From positions 2,370,001-2,434,000 of the forward strand of contig NZ_CP032125.1 in assembly GCF_003544895.1 (NCBI RefSeq): 64,000 nucleotides of DNA, written 5' to 3'. The position numbers and the translations under genes are program-made. The notes beneath the pieces were generated by a model. It saw nothing but the letters and a program-made list of their open reading frames with translations. It had not been told where the DNA came from and did not search any database. Below are positions 8,959 to 17,549 of this stretch, piece after piece (the stretch's first letter is position 1; the number at the start of each line of letters is the position of its first letter). The stretch is from Profundibacter amoris. GTDB lineage: Bacteria; Pseudomonadota; Alphaproteobacteria; Rhodobacterales; Rhodobacteraceae.

Positions 8959-10756
8959 CGGTTTCCTCCTGTTCGTTCAGCGCGGCGTTGATGCTGTCAG
9001 CCACCACATGGCCATCGGCCACAGCGTGGATAATATCCGGTCCGTGCACACAATCCCCCGCGGCCCACAACCAGCTTTGCGAGGTGCGGCCATCGGCATC
9101 CACCGACAAACGACCACGGTTCCAGTCCAGCGCCTCGGTCAGTTCTTCGCCCAGCAATGCAACGTCGGACGCCTGCCCGATCGCCTCGATCACCATATTG
9201 GCCTTGTGCAACATTTCGTCCGCTTCGTCATAGCTGGGGGCGAAACGGCCCTGATCGTCAAAGATGGAAATCACTTTCCATGTGCGCAAACCACTGATCC
9301 GGCCGCCTTTGGTCAGAACAATTTCCTGCGGTCCACGGGCATCAAAAATCTCGATCCCCTCTTCACCGGCTTCCTTCACCTCTTCCGGGTCGGCCATAAA
9401 GTGTTGCAGGTCCTCAAGCGCGGTCACCGTCAGATCGACCTTGCCGTATTTCTGTTTTTGCAAACGCGCCATCGAGCGGGCGATGTCCATCGCCACGTTG
9501 CCGCCGCCGATCACAACAACCTTTTTGGGCACCTTAATCTTGATCCCGTTGGTGATATCGCGCAGCAGATCGACCGCTTTGGTCACGTCTTTATGCTCGG
9601 TCCCTTTGATGCGGGTCGAACGCCCGACATGCAGACCGATCGACAGCAGCACCGCATCGTAATCCTGCCGCAGCTGATCCATCAAGATGTCCTTGCCCAC
9701 CCGCATATTATAGCGGATATCGACACCCATTTCGGTGATGATCGACACCTCATGGTCCAGATCGTCATAGGGCATCCGGTATTCGGGGATGCCGTAACGG
9801 GCCATGCCGCCGGGTCCGGGCTGGGCCTCGAACACGGTAATGTTGTGCCCCATTTTCACCAGATCGAACGCGGTGGTCAGGCCGGCAGGGCCAGCGCCGA
9901 TGATGGCGATTTTCTTGCCGGTGTCGTCCGCCGTGCCGCCGATAATATCCATATATTTCTCGCGCGGGACGTTTTCGGTGATGTGACGTTTCAGCCAGCG
10001 GATGGCAATCGGCTCGCCCTCGTGACCGACCGAACAGGCGTCTTCGCATTTATGGGTGCAGACGCGGCCGCAAACCTGGCTGAACGGGTTGGTGTCATAC
10101 AGCAGTTCCAGACCGTGTTCGTAATCCTGATCGCGGATTGCGGCGATGTAATCGGGGATCGCCATATGCGCGGGGCAAGTGGCCACACACAGACCACAGG
10201 ATACACAACGATCCGCTTCGACCAGCGCTTCCTCGACCGAATAGCCACAGACTATTTCGTCGAAATTGGCGACCCGTTCCTCGGGCTCCATTTCCTGCAT
10301 TTCAACCCGTGTCATCGGTGTCAGGTGCAGGCCCTCGGGACGGTGATAGCCCAGTTCGGCATCATCCCAATCCTTCTTGTCCACCCCGGGGGTAAAGCGG
10401 AATTCCTCGGGGTCGGCATCGACCCATGTATAGGCGTTCGACATGGTGAGCGAGCCGGTCATGCACACATCAACACACAGCGCGCACCAGCAGCAGCGGC
10501 CATAATCGATCCGCGGGCGCAGGCCGGAATCACCCTCTGCCTGCTCGATTTTCAACTCGGCAACCATATCAATTGCGCCGTTTTGGCAGATTTCCTCGCA
10601 GGTGCCGCAACCGATACACTTATCCAGATCATTCTGGTGAAACCCGCGATAACGCGCGGCACCGGGGCGGTCGTTGATCGGGTCGGCAATGGTCACCGGA
10701 TCGCGAAACAGGTTTTTCCACGCTTTGAAGGGCGAAAGGACGTCTTGAACACTCAT
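8945..10756 (-). CDS. Ferredoxin-FAD oxidoreductase fusion, apparent electron-input subunit of the complex
   Basis: A 603-residue fusion. Residues about 40-105 form a NuoI-like two-cluster ferredoxin (C47/C50/C53/C57 and C88/C91/C94/C98). Residues about 165-600 are a GltD/NfnB-type flavoprotein: further cysteines C184/C187/C190/C194 and C229/C233/C237/C241, FAD loop 'IAIIGAGPAGLTTAFDL' (about 283-299), NAD(P) loop 'VVVIGGGNVAMDIARSM', and the C-terminal FAD motif 'LWAAGDCVHGPDIIHAV'. It would carry electrons between NAD(P)H or another soluble donor and the NuoB-like subunit. It takes the place of the plain ferredoxin subunit MbhN/NuoI, 7 bp after the NuoD-like gene. ATG at 10756 has AAAGGTAG upstream. 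Direction of electron flow and donor are unproven. Confidence 0.85.
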   Translation of the reverse strand: MSVQDVLSPFKAWKNLFRDPVTIADPINDRPGAARYRGFHQNDLDKCIGCGTCEEICQNGAIDMVAELKIEQAEGDSGLRPRIDYGRCCWCALCVDVCMTGSLTMSNAYTWVDADPEEFRFTPGVDKKDWDDAELGYHRPEGLHLTPMTRVEMQEMEPEERVANFDEIVCGYSVEEALVEADRCVSCGLCVATCPAHMAIPDYIAAIRDQDYEHGLELLYDTNPFSQVCGRVCTHKCEDACSVGHEGEPIAIRWLKRHITENVPREKYMDIIGGTADDTGKKIAIIGAGPAGLTTAFDLVKMGHNITVFEAQPGPGGMARYGIPEYRMPYDDLDHEVSIITEMGVDIRYNMRVGKDILMDQLRQDYDAVLLSIGLHVGRSTRIKGTEHKDVTKAVDLLRDITNGIKIKVPKKVVVIGGGNVAMDIARSMARLQKQKYGKVDLTVTALEDLQHFMADPEEVKEAGEEGIEIFDARGPQEIVLTKGGRISGLRTWKVISIFDDQGRFAPSYDEADEMLHKANMVIEAIGQASDVALLGEELTEALDWNRGRLSVDADGRTSQSWLWAAGDCVHGPDIIHAVADGHVVADSINAALNEQEETDAKD

Positions 10757-10763
10757 CTTTTTG

Positions 10764-11939
10764 CTACCTTTCAATTTCGGGCGGGTAGGTGTGAAGCGAA
10801 ACCATCAGGGCGGCGATATCGGAAATGTTGGTATTCACGATCATGCGTTCCAGCAGGGTCATGGCGTGGGTATAGCTAGGCCCGCGCACGTTCACACGGC
10901 GCGGGAAACGGCTGCCGTCAGTGACAAGGTAAAACCCGTATTCCCCGCGCGAACATTCGCCACGGATATAGGTTTCGCCGCGCGGGATTTGCCAGTGCAG
11001 CACGTTGGGCAGTTTCGCCATCACCGGCCCCTCATTGGGCATTTTCGCCAGTATCTGGCGCAACAGATCCACCGACATCGCCACATCGCGGCGGCGCACA
11101 TCGGCGCGGGTGTAGATGTCCGAGCCATGATCGACCACCGGTTCGAAATCCAGCTGGTCATAAACCAGATAGGGCTGATCCTTGCGCACGTCCTTGGCCA
11201 CGCCGGCGGCGCGGGCATTGGGGCCGGTGATGCCGTATTCATCGACCCACGCAGGGTCGATATAGCCAACCCCGATGCTGCGCCGTTTGAAGACAGCGTT
11301 CTTGAACATCACGTCATTGACGTCTTTCAAAACGGCATCGACCTCTTTCAAGGTGGCCTCGAGGCGCTCCTTGAACCCTTCGGGCAGATCATCACGCACT
11401 CCGCCGGGCAGGATGAACATGTGATAGATGCGCGCGCCCGTCAGTTCCTCGAACCGGTCCAGCATCAGATCGCGCACATAGGTGGTCCACTGGCCAATCA
11501 CCCCTTGGCCCAGCGCACCGGCCTGCCCGCCCAGATACATCAGATAGGAATTGATCCGGCCCATTTCCAAAATCATCGTCCTGATCCAGTGGGCGCGTTC
11601 GGGCACCACAACGCCTGACAATTCTTCAATCGCGGCGGCATAGCAATATTCGTTGAAATCCGGCTCCGGCACGCAGATGCGGCAGACGATGGGGAAACAC
11701 TGGATAAAGCTGCGCCGCTCCATCAGTTTTTCAAACCCACGGTGCAGGTATCCCACATGCACCTTGCCTTCGACCACTTCGTCGCCGCAAACCGTCAGTT
11801 CAACCGACATGTTGCCGGTGATGCCGGGGTGGTTGGGGCCGTGCCACAGCTTCAGGTATTTGCCGGATGTCAGGTCAATATCCAGCGTGCCGTCGGCCTT
11901 TTTGGCGGGGTATTTGGATCGGTCGGGTTGATAGTTCAT
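10764..11939 (-). CDS. NuoD/hydrogenase large-subunit-like protein lacking the NiFe site
   Basis: A 391-residue homologue of NuoD (49 kDa subunit) and group 4 hydrogenase large subunits. The N-terminal 'GPNHPGITGNMSVEL' aligns with NuoD 'GPQHPSTHGVLRL', but the quinone-site His of the HPxTHG motif is replaced (Thr). 'CRICVPEPDF' at about 86-95 matches the hydrogenase RICGxC motif with only the first Cys kept (C89; Glu at 92), and the C-terminus (...LHTYPPEIER) has no DPCxxC. So no [NiFe] centre can form and the ordinary quinone pocket is altered, as described for archaeal Mbx/Mbs. Ends 7 bp before the oxidoreductase fusion. Confidence 0.9.
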   Translation of the reverse strand: MNYQPDRSKYPAKKADGTLDIDLTSGKYLKLWHGPNHPGITGNMSVELTVCGDEVVEGKVHVGYLHRGFEKLMERRSFIQCFPIVCRICVPEPDFNEYCYAAAIEELSGVVVPERAHWIRTMILEMGRINSYLMYLGGQAGALGQGVIGQWTTYVRDLMLDRFEELTGARIYHMFILPGGVRDDLPEGFKERLEATLKEVDAVLKDVNDVMFKNAVFKRRSIGVGYIDPAWVDEYGITGPNARAAGVAKDVRKDQPYLVYDQLDFEPVVDHGSDIYTRADVRRRDVAMSVDLLRQILAKMPNEGPVMAKLPNVLHWQIPRGETYIRGECSRGEYGFYLVTDGSRFPRRVNVRGPSYTHAMTLLERMIVNTNISDIAALMVSLHTYPPEIER

Positions 11940-11940
11940 C

Positions 11941-12477
11941 TTATTGCCCCCTGTCCGGATAAAGCAGTTCTTTCATGTGGCTGGCGGGGTCTTTGGTGAC
12001 GCGGCCTTCACGGTGGGCAAAGTTTTCCTCGGAATATTTTTTGGTGTCGAAATCGCGCCGGTACGGGGGAATTTCCTGCCAACCCTCAAGGATGAATTCC
12101 TCGTTCACACGGGGGGATCCCGGGAAATCGATGCCGAACATCTCGCGCAACTCGCGCTGATAGGTGGCGGCGGTGGGCCAGATGTCGTGGATGCTGTCCA
12201 TGCTGGCGTTTTCACGCGGCAGCATCACCCGCAGGCCTACATCCATATCCGCCGTGCGGTTGCTGAGCAGATAGGTCAACTGGAACAGATCTTCTTCCAG
12301 CCAGTCAACGGCGGTCAGCAACACAAGGTGGCTGTAGCCTTCGACATCGCGCAGATGGTGCAGGGCGGATCGCAGATAGCGGCAGTCCAGCGTGATAAAG
12401 GCAAGGTTGGCGCGTTGCAGGGTCATTTCCCCCAGCGGTATGATTTTGCCCAGATTTTCATAGAGTTTATGCATCAT
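11941..12477 (-). CDS. NuoC-like 30 kDa subunit
   Basis: A 178-residue homologue of NuoC/MbhK, a peripheral-arm scaffold protein that docks the NuoD- and NuoB-like subunits. The conserved block 'YQRELREMFGIDFPGSP' corresponds to the NuoC 'ERExYDxFGIxFxGHPxL' signature, and 'ILEGWQEIPPYRRDF' to 'LPEDWxGxPLRKDF'. The start has two adjacent ATGs (12477 and 12474). It lies 1 bp upstream of the NuoD-like start and 3 bp after the NuoB-like stop, in the group 4 hydrogenase order B-C-D. Confidence 0.9.
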   Translation of the reverse strand: MMHKLYENLGKIIPLGEMTLQRANLAFITLDCRYLRSALHHLRDVEGYSHLVLLTAVDWLEEDLFQLTYLLSNRTADMDVGLRVMLPRENASMDSIHDIWPTAATYQRELREMFGIDFPGSPRVNEEFILEGWQEIPPYRRDFDTKKYSEENFAHREGRVTKDPASHMKELLYPDRGQ

Positions 12478-12480
12478 TCA

Positions 12481-13122
12481 TCACCAGTTATAATCGGGCA
12501 TATCCCAATCCTTGATCACGGATTTCTGGTTCGCCTTGTACCAGTCGAAATTCTCGGCGTATTTGTTGGCGCCTTCGGCTTTGCCGGCCTTGATGATCTT
12601 TTTCAGATCGTTGAAACCGGCCAGCAGGGCCTCGGGGCGGGGCATACATCCGGCGATAAACAGGTCGACCGGCATATAGTCATCCAGCTTTTTGATGGTG
12701 TTGTAGCTGTCCCAATACATGCCGCCATTGATGGTGCAAGACCCCAGACCGACCACATATTTCGGGCTTTGCATTTGCTCGTAAGCCCGAATGGCGCGTT
12801 TCAGGGTTTTCACCGACAGATAGCCGGAAATCATCAACAGATTGGCCTGACGCGGGGTCGGCCGCCACTGGATGCCGAAACGGTAGGCATCAAAGCGCGG
12901 TGTCATCAGGGGGCGCATTTCAATCGCGCCACAGCCGGTGCCAAACCCCAATATCCAGATCGATTCCGCGCGCGCCCAGTTGAACAGCCCTTCGACGATT
13001 TTCGAGTAGACCGGCAGATGCGCCTTGGGCGCCTCGGCACAGTAATAGTCCTGTAGCGGTTCCACCTCGAACTCAAAGCCATCCGGCCCTTTGACGACGC
13101 GTTTTTCCAGTTCTTCTTTCAT
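12481..13122 (-). CDS. NuoB-like subunit with a missing N2 cluster ligand
   Basis: A 213-residue homologue of NuoB/MbhJ, which holds the terminal [4Fe-4S] cluster (N2 or proximal). The family blocks are clear: 'WILGFGTGCGAIEM', 'GLGSCTINGGMYW' and 'FIAGCMPRPEALL'. In NuoB the first block has two adjacent cysteines (FGLxCCxxEM); here the second is Gly, leaving three of four usual ligands. Hydrogenase-type subunits have a CxxC at this place, also absent. I used ATG 13122 (GAGG about 6 nt upstream) rather than an in-frame TTG at 13137. The cluster may use a non-Cys ligand or be altered. Confidence 0.9.
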   Translation of the reverse strand: MKEELEKRVVKGPDGFEFEVEPLQDYYCAEAPKAHLPVYSKIVEGLFNWARAESIWILGFGTGCGAIEMRPLMTPRFDAYRFGIQWRPTPRQANLLMISGYLSVKTLKRAIRAYEQMQSPKYVVGLGSCTINGGMYWDSYNTIKKLDDYMPVDLFIAGCMPRPEALLAGFNDLKKIIKAGKAEGANKYAENFDWYKANQKSVIKDWDMPDYNW

Positions 13123-13129
13123 AGCGACC

Positions 13130-14035
13130 TCACACAAGCAGAATGGACAGGATGCCGATCGGCACGGCCCATATCATGAAAAAACGGATGCTTTGTTCCA
13201 CCCGGAACCGCGGAAATGCGACCCCGACAAAAGCCGAGAACAGGTAAAGCAGGAACACCTTAATTGCGAATTCACCCCAGCTGGATGCCCCGCCAAAGAA
13301 CAGGTTCATATAGATGACGATCTTGGCGACCGGGAAAATCACGCGGTTGGTTTGCATCAGGGCCAGATAGGCGCTGTGGTATTCGGTGGGCGGGCCAATC
13401 GGGATTTCCTGCGGCGCGATCACCACATCAAACGGCGGGCGCATCATTGATCCAAGGAAGGCCAGCATCGCCGCCACCACCGCCAGCGGGTTGGTGAACA
13501 GGGTCCAGTTCAGGATGCCGCCCTGCTGCGCGGCGACAATTTCGGTCACCGACAGGGTTTGATATTGCAACGCGATGGCGAACACCGCCAGCGTCAGCGG
13601 CAATTCTGCCATGGTCACCTGCGACAACCCGCGCGAAATACCGATGGCGGAATGGGGTGAGCCGCTTTCCCCAGCCCCCAGCGCCATGCCAAGGGTGCCG
13701 AAAAAGATGAAATACAGCGCAAGGATCAGATCCCCCGAGAACGACAGGTTCGAGAACATCTCCGAGCCGTAAATCGTTGGCACGAACAACAGCAGGCCAA
13801 TGCCGCCGGTCAGCCGGAACACCGGCCCGAGGTAGAACATATAGCCATGCGTAATCTTGCTACGCAGGGCATAGTTTTTCAGCAGGTCGATATAGTTCTG
13901 GTAAAACGGTATCCCGATCCTGCGCCCCGCCCGCGCGCCGATTTTGGCGATGATCGCGGTCATCAGCAGACCATAGTTCAACACGATGAACAGGGTCAGC
14001 AGCGAATAGGGGATTTTCATCCATTCAAAAGTCAT
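13130..14035 (-). CDS. NuoH-like membrane subunit
   Basis: A 301-residue, about 8-helix membrane protein of the NuoH/MbhM/HycD family, which joins the redox arm to the proton- or sodium-pumping arm. Typical features are the early 'IGARAGRRIGIPFYQNYIDLLKN' loop (compare GPNR.GP.GLLQ..AD..K), the acidic 'AGESGSPHSAIGISRGL' and 'PFDVVIAPQEIPIGPPTEYHS' loop (compare PFDL.EAE.ELV.G...EYSG). Acidic residues of the coupling channel are retained. Its start overlaps the stop of the double antiporter gene by 1 bp. Confidence 0.92.
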   Translation of the reverse strand: MTFEWMKIPYSLLTLFIVLNYGLLMTAIIAKIGARAGRRIGIPFYQNYIDLLKNYALRSKITHGYMFYLGPVFRLTGGIGLLLFVPTIYGSEMFSNLSFSGDLILALYFIFFGTLGMALGAGESGSPHSAIGISRGLSQVTMAELPLTLAVFAIALQYQTLSVTEIVAAQQGGILNWTLFTNPLAVVAAMLAFLGSMMRPPFDVVIAPQEIPIGPPTEYHSAYLALMQTNRVIFPVAKIVIYMNLFFGGASSWGEFAIKVFLLYLFSAFVGVAFPRFRVEQSIRFFMIWAVPIGILSILLV

Positions 14036-17000
14036 CAGATCATCCCCCTTGAGGCAAGATAGGCCAGCACAACAAAGATCAGCATCTGGAAGGCATAGGT
14101 CTGGCCATTGCCGGTATAGAGGCGCCGGCTAAAGTCGCCCAGATTGTGCAACGCCGTGGCGATGCCGTTCCAGAAGTTGCTGACATAGGGTTGCACCATG
14201 AACCCCAGCGCCTTGCGATAGGGCGCATAGAAGTTCCACGCATAATGGGTGGTTTCGGGCCGGTAGGGCCGTTCTGCCGAATAGACGATGTTGAACTGCT
14301 TAACCTTCTGGGCATTGCGGTTCAGGAACAACATCCACCCCAGCACCACACAGAAGATCACGCCAACAACCACCATGATCGAAACCGGCGCCCAATAGCC
14401 GTATTCGCTGGTGATGGCAGGCCCGCTCCAGTCCAGACCGAATTCATTCGGGAAGAACCGGGTCAGATAGGCATCCACCCGACGCAGCGCCAATCCGGGC
14501 ACCACGGCAAAACCCAGCAGGAACACCACATAGATCATTTGCGGCAGGATGATCCAGAACGGCGCTTCTTTCAGGCGGCGGTGTTCGTCCTTTAGCTGGC
14601 CAAGGAAAATCGTGTGCACCAGCCGGAACAGGTAAAGGAAGCCGATTGGTCCCGACAGGAAAATCAGGATCATCGGCAGCCGGTGTTCGCCCGACATGAT
14701 CGCGTTATAGAAAATCCAGCGCCCGCCATAGCCCGACAGCGGCGGCACGCCCGACATGGCGATAATCCCGATCATCACGGCGATAAAGGATAGCGGCATC
14801 AGGGCAATCAGCCCACCCATTTTATACATCAATCGCGTGCCGGTGCGTTTGGCAACGCCACCAACCGACAGGAACAACATGGATTTATAGATGTAGTGGT
14901 TGATCACGAACAACAGCGCCATCAGCCAACCCAGTTTGTTCATCAAGGCCAGACCGAACAACGCATAGCCCATCTGCCCGATCGAGGAATAGGCCAGCAG
15001 GCGTTTTGCGTCCTCCTGAAAGGCGGCCATGATGTTGCCCAGCAGGGCAGTCAGTGCGCCGATCCACAGCAGAACCAGCGTCAGGTCAACCGGTCCCAGA
15101 TGCTGGCGACCCATGGTCATCAGCAGGGTGAACAACCCGAACAGTCCGGCCTTCAGCAACACGCTCGATACCATGGGCGACACATCGGTTTCGGCCTCGG
15201 CGTGGGCGCCGGGCAACCAGATGTGCAGCCCGATGGCGGCGGTTTTGGTCATAAAACCAACAGCCAGCAGGATGAACACATAGGGGGCCACATCCGCGCG
15301 CACATCGGCCAGCGAGGCGATCTCGAACGGTGCCTGCCCGTGTGCGGCCAGCGCAAAGCCGGTCAGGATGGCGAACGCCCCGCCCAGTGAAAAGATGATG
15401 TAGGACAGCGCGTGTGGCTCCGACGCCTTGCCCCGCAGGATCAGGAAGTAAGAGCCGATTGTCAGCATCTCCCACGCCGCGAAAAACGCGAAACTGTTCC
15501 CGGCGATGATCAGCAGCGCCAATCCGGCATACATCAGCATGGCGGACGGATAGAACCCTGTGCGCCGCCCCTCGGCATGGAAACTGGCCAGCATGATCAC
15601 CGCGCCCCCCAGCAGGATGATCGAGCCAAAGATCAGTTGCAGCGGATCATAGCTGGAATAGCTGGCGATAAAATAGGCCACCATTCCGGCAATCGCGATG
15701 ATGTTCTTGATCCGCGCAGGCAAGCCGTCGATCACAAAGAACAGCAATGCAAACATCAGCGGCAGAACCACCAGCAGGTTGTCCCCCGCCAGTGACAGCA
15801 GATTGCGATAGGCCGACATCTCGCCCCAGACATAGGCCAGACCCCAGCCCGCAGCGGCGGCCAGAACCACCACCAGTTCCTTGTGGAACGGCGTGTCCTG
15901 AATATAGCGCGGGACGTCGCGTTTGATCACATAGCCGAACCAGCGCATCAGATAGGTGACCTCGATCAGTGCGCCAAACAGGATCACCCCGACCAGCCAG
16001 AAATGATTGTGCGCCATCAACCCATGCACCAGTTCCCATTTGGCATAGAATCCGGGGAAGGGCGGCAGACCCGTCAGCATGGCGATAAAGGTGATAAAGA
16101 TACCAACCATCAGCGGTTTTTGCCGCAGCACGGTCCAGTCCTTCAGATCGCTAGCCTCGAACATGCCGGACATCCAGAACAGACCGGCCTTGGCCACGGC
16201 ATGGGCCAGCAGGATCCCGCCGGCAATGAACAGGTAACTGTCGCCCAGCACCTCGCGTTGGCCGATGATGGCCAGCACCAGTCCGACCTGCGCGATAGAG
16301 GAATAGCCCAGCAATCGGCGGTCGTTGTTTTGCGCCAGCCCCATGATGTTCGAGGCAACAAAGGTCAACAGGCCGATACCGGTGGCCAATGGCAACCATG
16401 TAGTGCCACCCATCAACAGAACCTTGTCCACGGCGAACAATGCGCCGGTGGCAAACACTGCGGAAAACAGCGCCGAAAAACCGGGGTGGGCGGATTCGTA
16501 AATATCCAGCGCCCAGCCATTGGCGGGAAAGGGTTTTAGTTCGGCAATCAGGGCGATCAAGATCAGGAAAAATGCCAAGGCCCCGCCCTGTTTGGCCAGC
16601 ATATCGCTGGCCGCCATCGTGTCGATATTCAGGCTGCCGCTGGCGTGATAGGCAAAGATGATGCCGATCAGCAGGAACACGGTGATGAATTCCGAAACCA
16701 TCAGGTATTTGAACCCCGCGCCCAGCGCGCGTTTGTCTGTGGACATCAGCACCAGACCACCGCTGGCGATCACCACCAGTTCAAGGAACACAAACAGGTT
16801 GAACACGTCGCGGGTCAGGATGATGCCGGACACGGCCATCACCGCAATCAGGAACACCGCCATGATCCGCCGTCCCAGCCGCAGCATGGTTTGCTGCATA
16901 TAGATGGCCGACAACAGCGCCGTCAGATTGATCAGCAGCAGGCCCGTTGCCTCGGCCAGACCCATTTTGAAGTTGATGGCAAAGGGCGCGGGCGTGCCCG

Positions 17001-17193
17001 CTGTGGTGACTTCGACGGGCGCGGCTCCGCCAGCAAAGGCGATCAGCCACAGGCCGGAAATCAGGCTCATGAATGCAAGGGCGGCAAGGGTGATCAGATA
17101 GGCGCTCAGGCGCTTTTCCTCGCGCAAAAGACCCAACAGAAATGCCGCACCCAGACCGGTGGCGATGATAAGAATGATATTTGGCATCACCAT
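14035..17193 (-). CDS. Double antiporter-like pump subunit (two MrpD/NuoL-M-N domains fused)
   Basis: A 1052-residue membrane protein with two complete proton-translocating domains in tandem. Domain 1 (about 1-490) has the TM5-type Glu in 'NLFVFLELVVIASGG' and the TM7-type Lys in 'LKPFPANGWALDIYESAHPG'. Domain 2 (about 500-960) repeats them: 'FFAAWEMLTIGSYF' and 'TKTAAIGLHIWLPGAHAEA', plus 'SSVLLKAGLFGL'. The last ~90 residues are a further tail with one or two helices. Mbx/Mbs encode two separate copies (H and H'); here they are one polypeptide. ATG at 17193 overlaps mnhC by 7 bp; a second ATG at 17187 is possible. Confidence 0.92.
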   Translation of the reverse strand: MVMPNIILIIATGLGAAFLLGLLREEKRLSAYLITLAALAFMSLISGLWLIAFAGGAAPVEVTTAGTPAPFAINFKMGLAEATGLLLINLTALLSAIYMQQTMLRLGRRIMAVFLIAVMAVSGIILTRDVFNLFVFLELVVIASGGLVLMSTDKRALGAGFKYLMVSEFITVFLLIGIIFAYHASGSLNIDTMAASDMLAKQGGALAFFLILIALIAELKPFPANGWALDIYESAHPGFSALFSAVFATGALFAVDKVLLMGGTTWLPLATGIGLLTFVASNIMGLAQNNDRRLLGYSSIAQVGLVLAIIGQREVLGDSYLFIAGGILLAHAVAKAGLFWMSGMFEASDLKDWTVLRQKPLMVGIFITFIAMLTGLPPFPGFYAKWELVHGLMAHNHFWLVGVILFGALIEVTYLMRWFGYVIKRDVPRYIQDTPFHKELVVVLAAAAGWGLAYVWGEMSAYRNLLSLAGDNLLVVLPLMFALLFFVIDGLPARIKNIIAIAGMVAYFIASYSSYDPLQLIFGSIILLGGAVIMLASFHAEGRRTGFYPSAMLMYAGLALLIIAGNSFAFFAAWEMLTIGSYFLILRGKASEPHALSYIIFSLGGAFAILTGFALAAHGQAPFEIASLADVRADVAPYVFILLAVGFMTKTAAIGLHIWLPGAHAEAETDVSPMVSSVLLKAGLFGLFTLLMTMGRQHLGPVDLTLVLLWIGALTALLGNIMAAFQEDAKRLLAYSSIGQMGYALFGLALMNKLGWLMALLFVINHYIYKSMLFLSVGGVAKRTGTRLMYKMGGLIALMPLSFIAVMIGIIAMSGVPPLSGYGGRWIFYNAIMSGEHRLPMILIFLSGPIGFLYLFRLVHTIFLGQLKDEHRRLKEAPFWIILPQMIYVVFLLGFAVVPGLALRRVDAYLTRFFPNEFGLDWSGPAITSEYGYWAPVSIMVVVGVIFCVVLGWMLFLNRNAQKVKQFNIVYSAERPYRPETTHYAWNFYAPYRKALGFMVQPYVSNFWNGIATALHNLGDFSRRLYTGNGQTYAFQMLIFVVLAYLASRGMI

Positions 17194-17549
17194 TTCAACT
17201 CCGTGAATTTGGAAATATCCAGCGTGTGACGGCTGGCGAACAGACGCAGCGCATAGGCCAGCATCAGGGCCGTGACCCCAAGGCCGATCACAATCGCGGT
17301 CAGAACAAGGGCCTGTGGCACAGGGTCGATAATCAGGGCATTTGCCTGATCAACCGGCACCGCGGTATCAAGGATGGGGGCGGTGCGCCCGGGCATATAG
17401 CCAACGGCCACCAGCACCAGATGCACGCCGGTATTGGCAAGGGTAAAGGCAATGATGATGCGCAGGATATTGCGGTTGTTCAGCGCGCCATACAGCCCGA
17501 TCAGGATCAGCGCGAAACCGCCCGCCAGTGCAAGGGTTACAAGGCTCAT
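17187..17549 (-). CDS. mnhC: MnhC/NuoK-like subunit
   Basis: A 120-residue, three-helix membrane protein with the MnhC/MbhG signature 'DPVPQALVLTAIVIGLGVTAL' split over a conserved turn, and 'NILRIIIAFTLANTGVHL' in the second helix. NuoK/MnhC subunits form part of the ion path between the NuoH-like and pump subunits. It is embedded between the MnhB-like and the double-pump genes with 4-bp and 7-bp overlaps. Confidence 0.93.
   Translation of the reverse strand: MSLVTLALAGGFALILIGLYGALNNRNILRIIIAFTLANTGVHLVLVAVGYMPGRTAPILDTAVPVDQANALIIDPVPQALVLTAIVIGLGVTALMLAYALRLFASRHTLDISKFTELKW

Noticed and set aside
8933-10879. A 648-codon open frame on the plus strand opposite the Fe-S/FAD oxidoreductase
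   Set aside because: It is the mirror image of a high-GC coding gene; its translation is His/Arg/Gln-rich without any recognisable domain, while the minus strand encodes a clear flavoprotein with all cluster cysteines.
10764-13122. [NiFe] hydrogenase
   Set aside because: The large-subunit-like protein keeps only one of four metal-binding cysteines and has no C-terminal DPCxxC; no maturation (hyp) genes are nearby.
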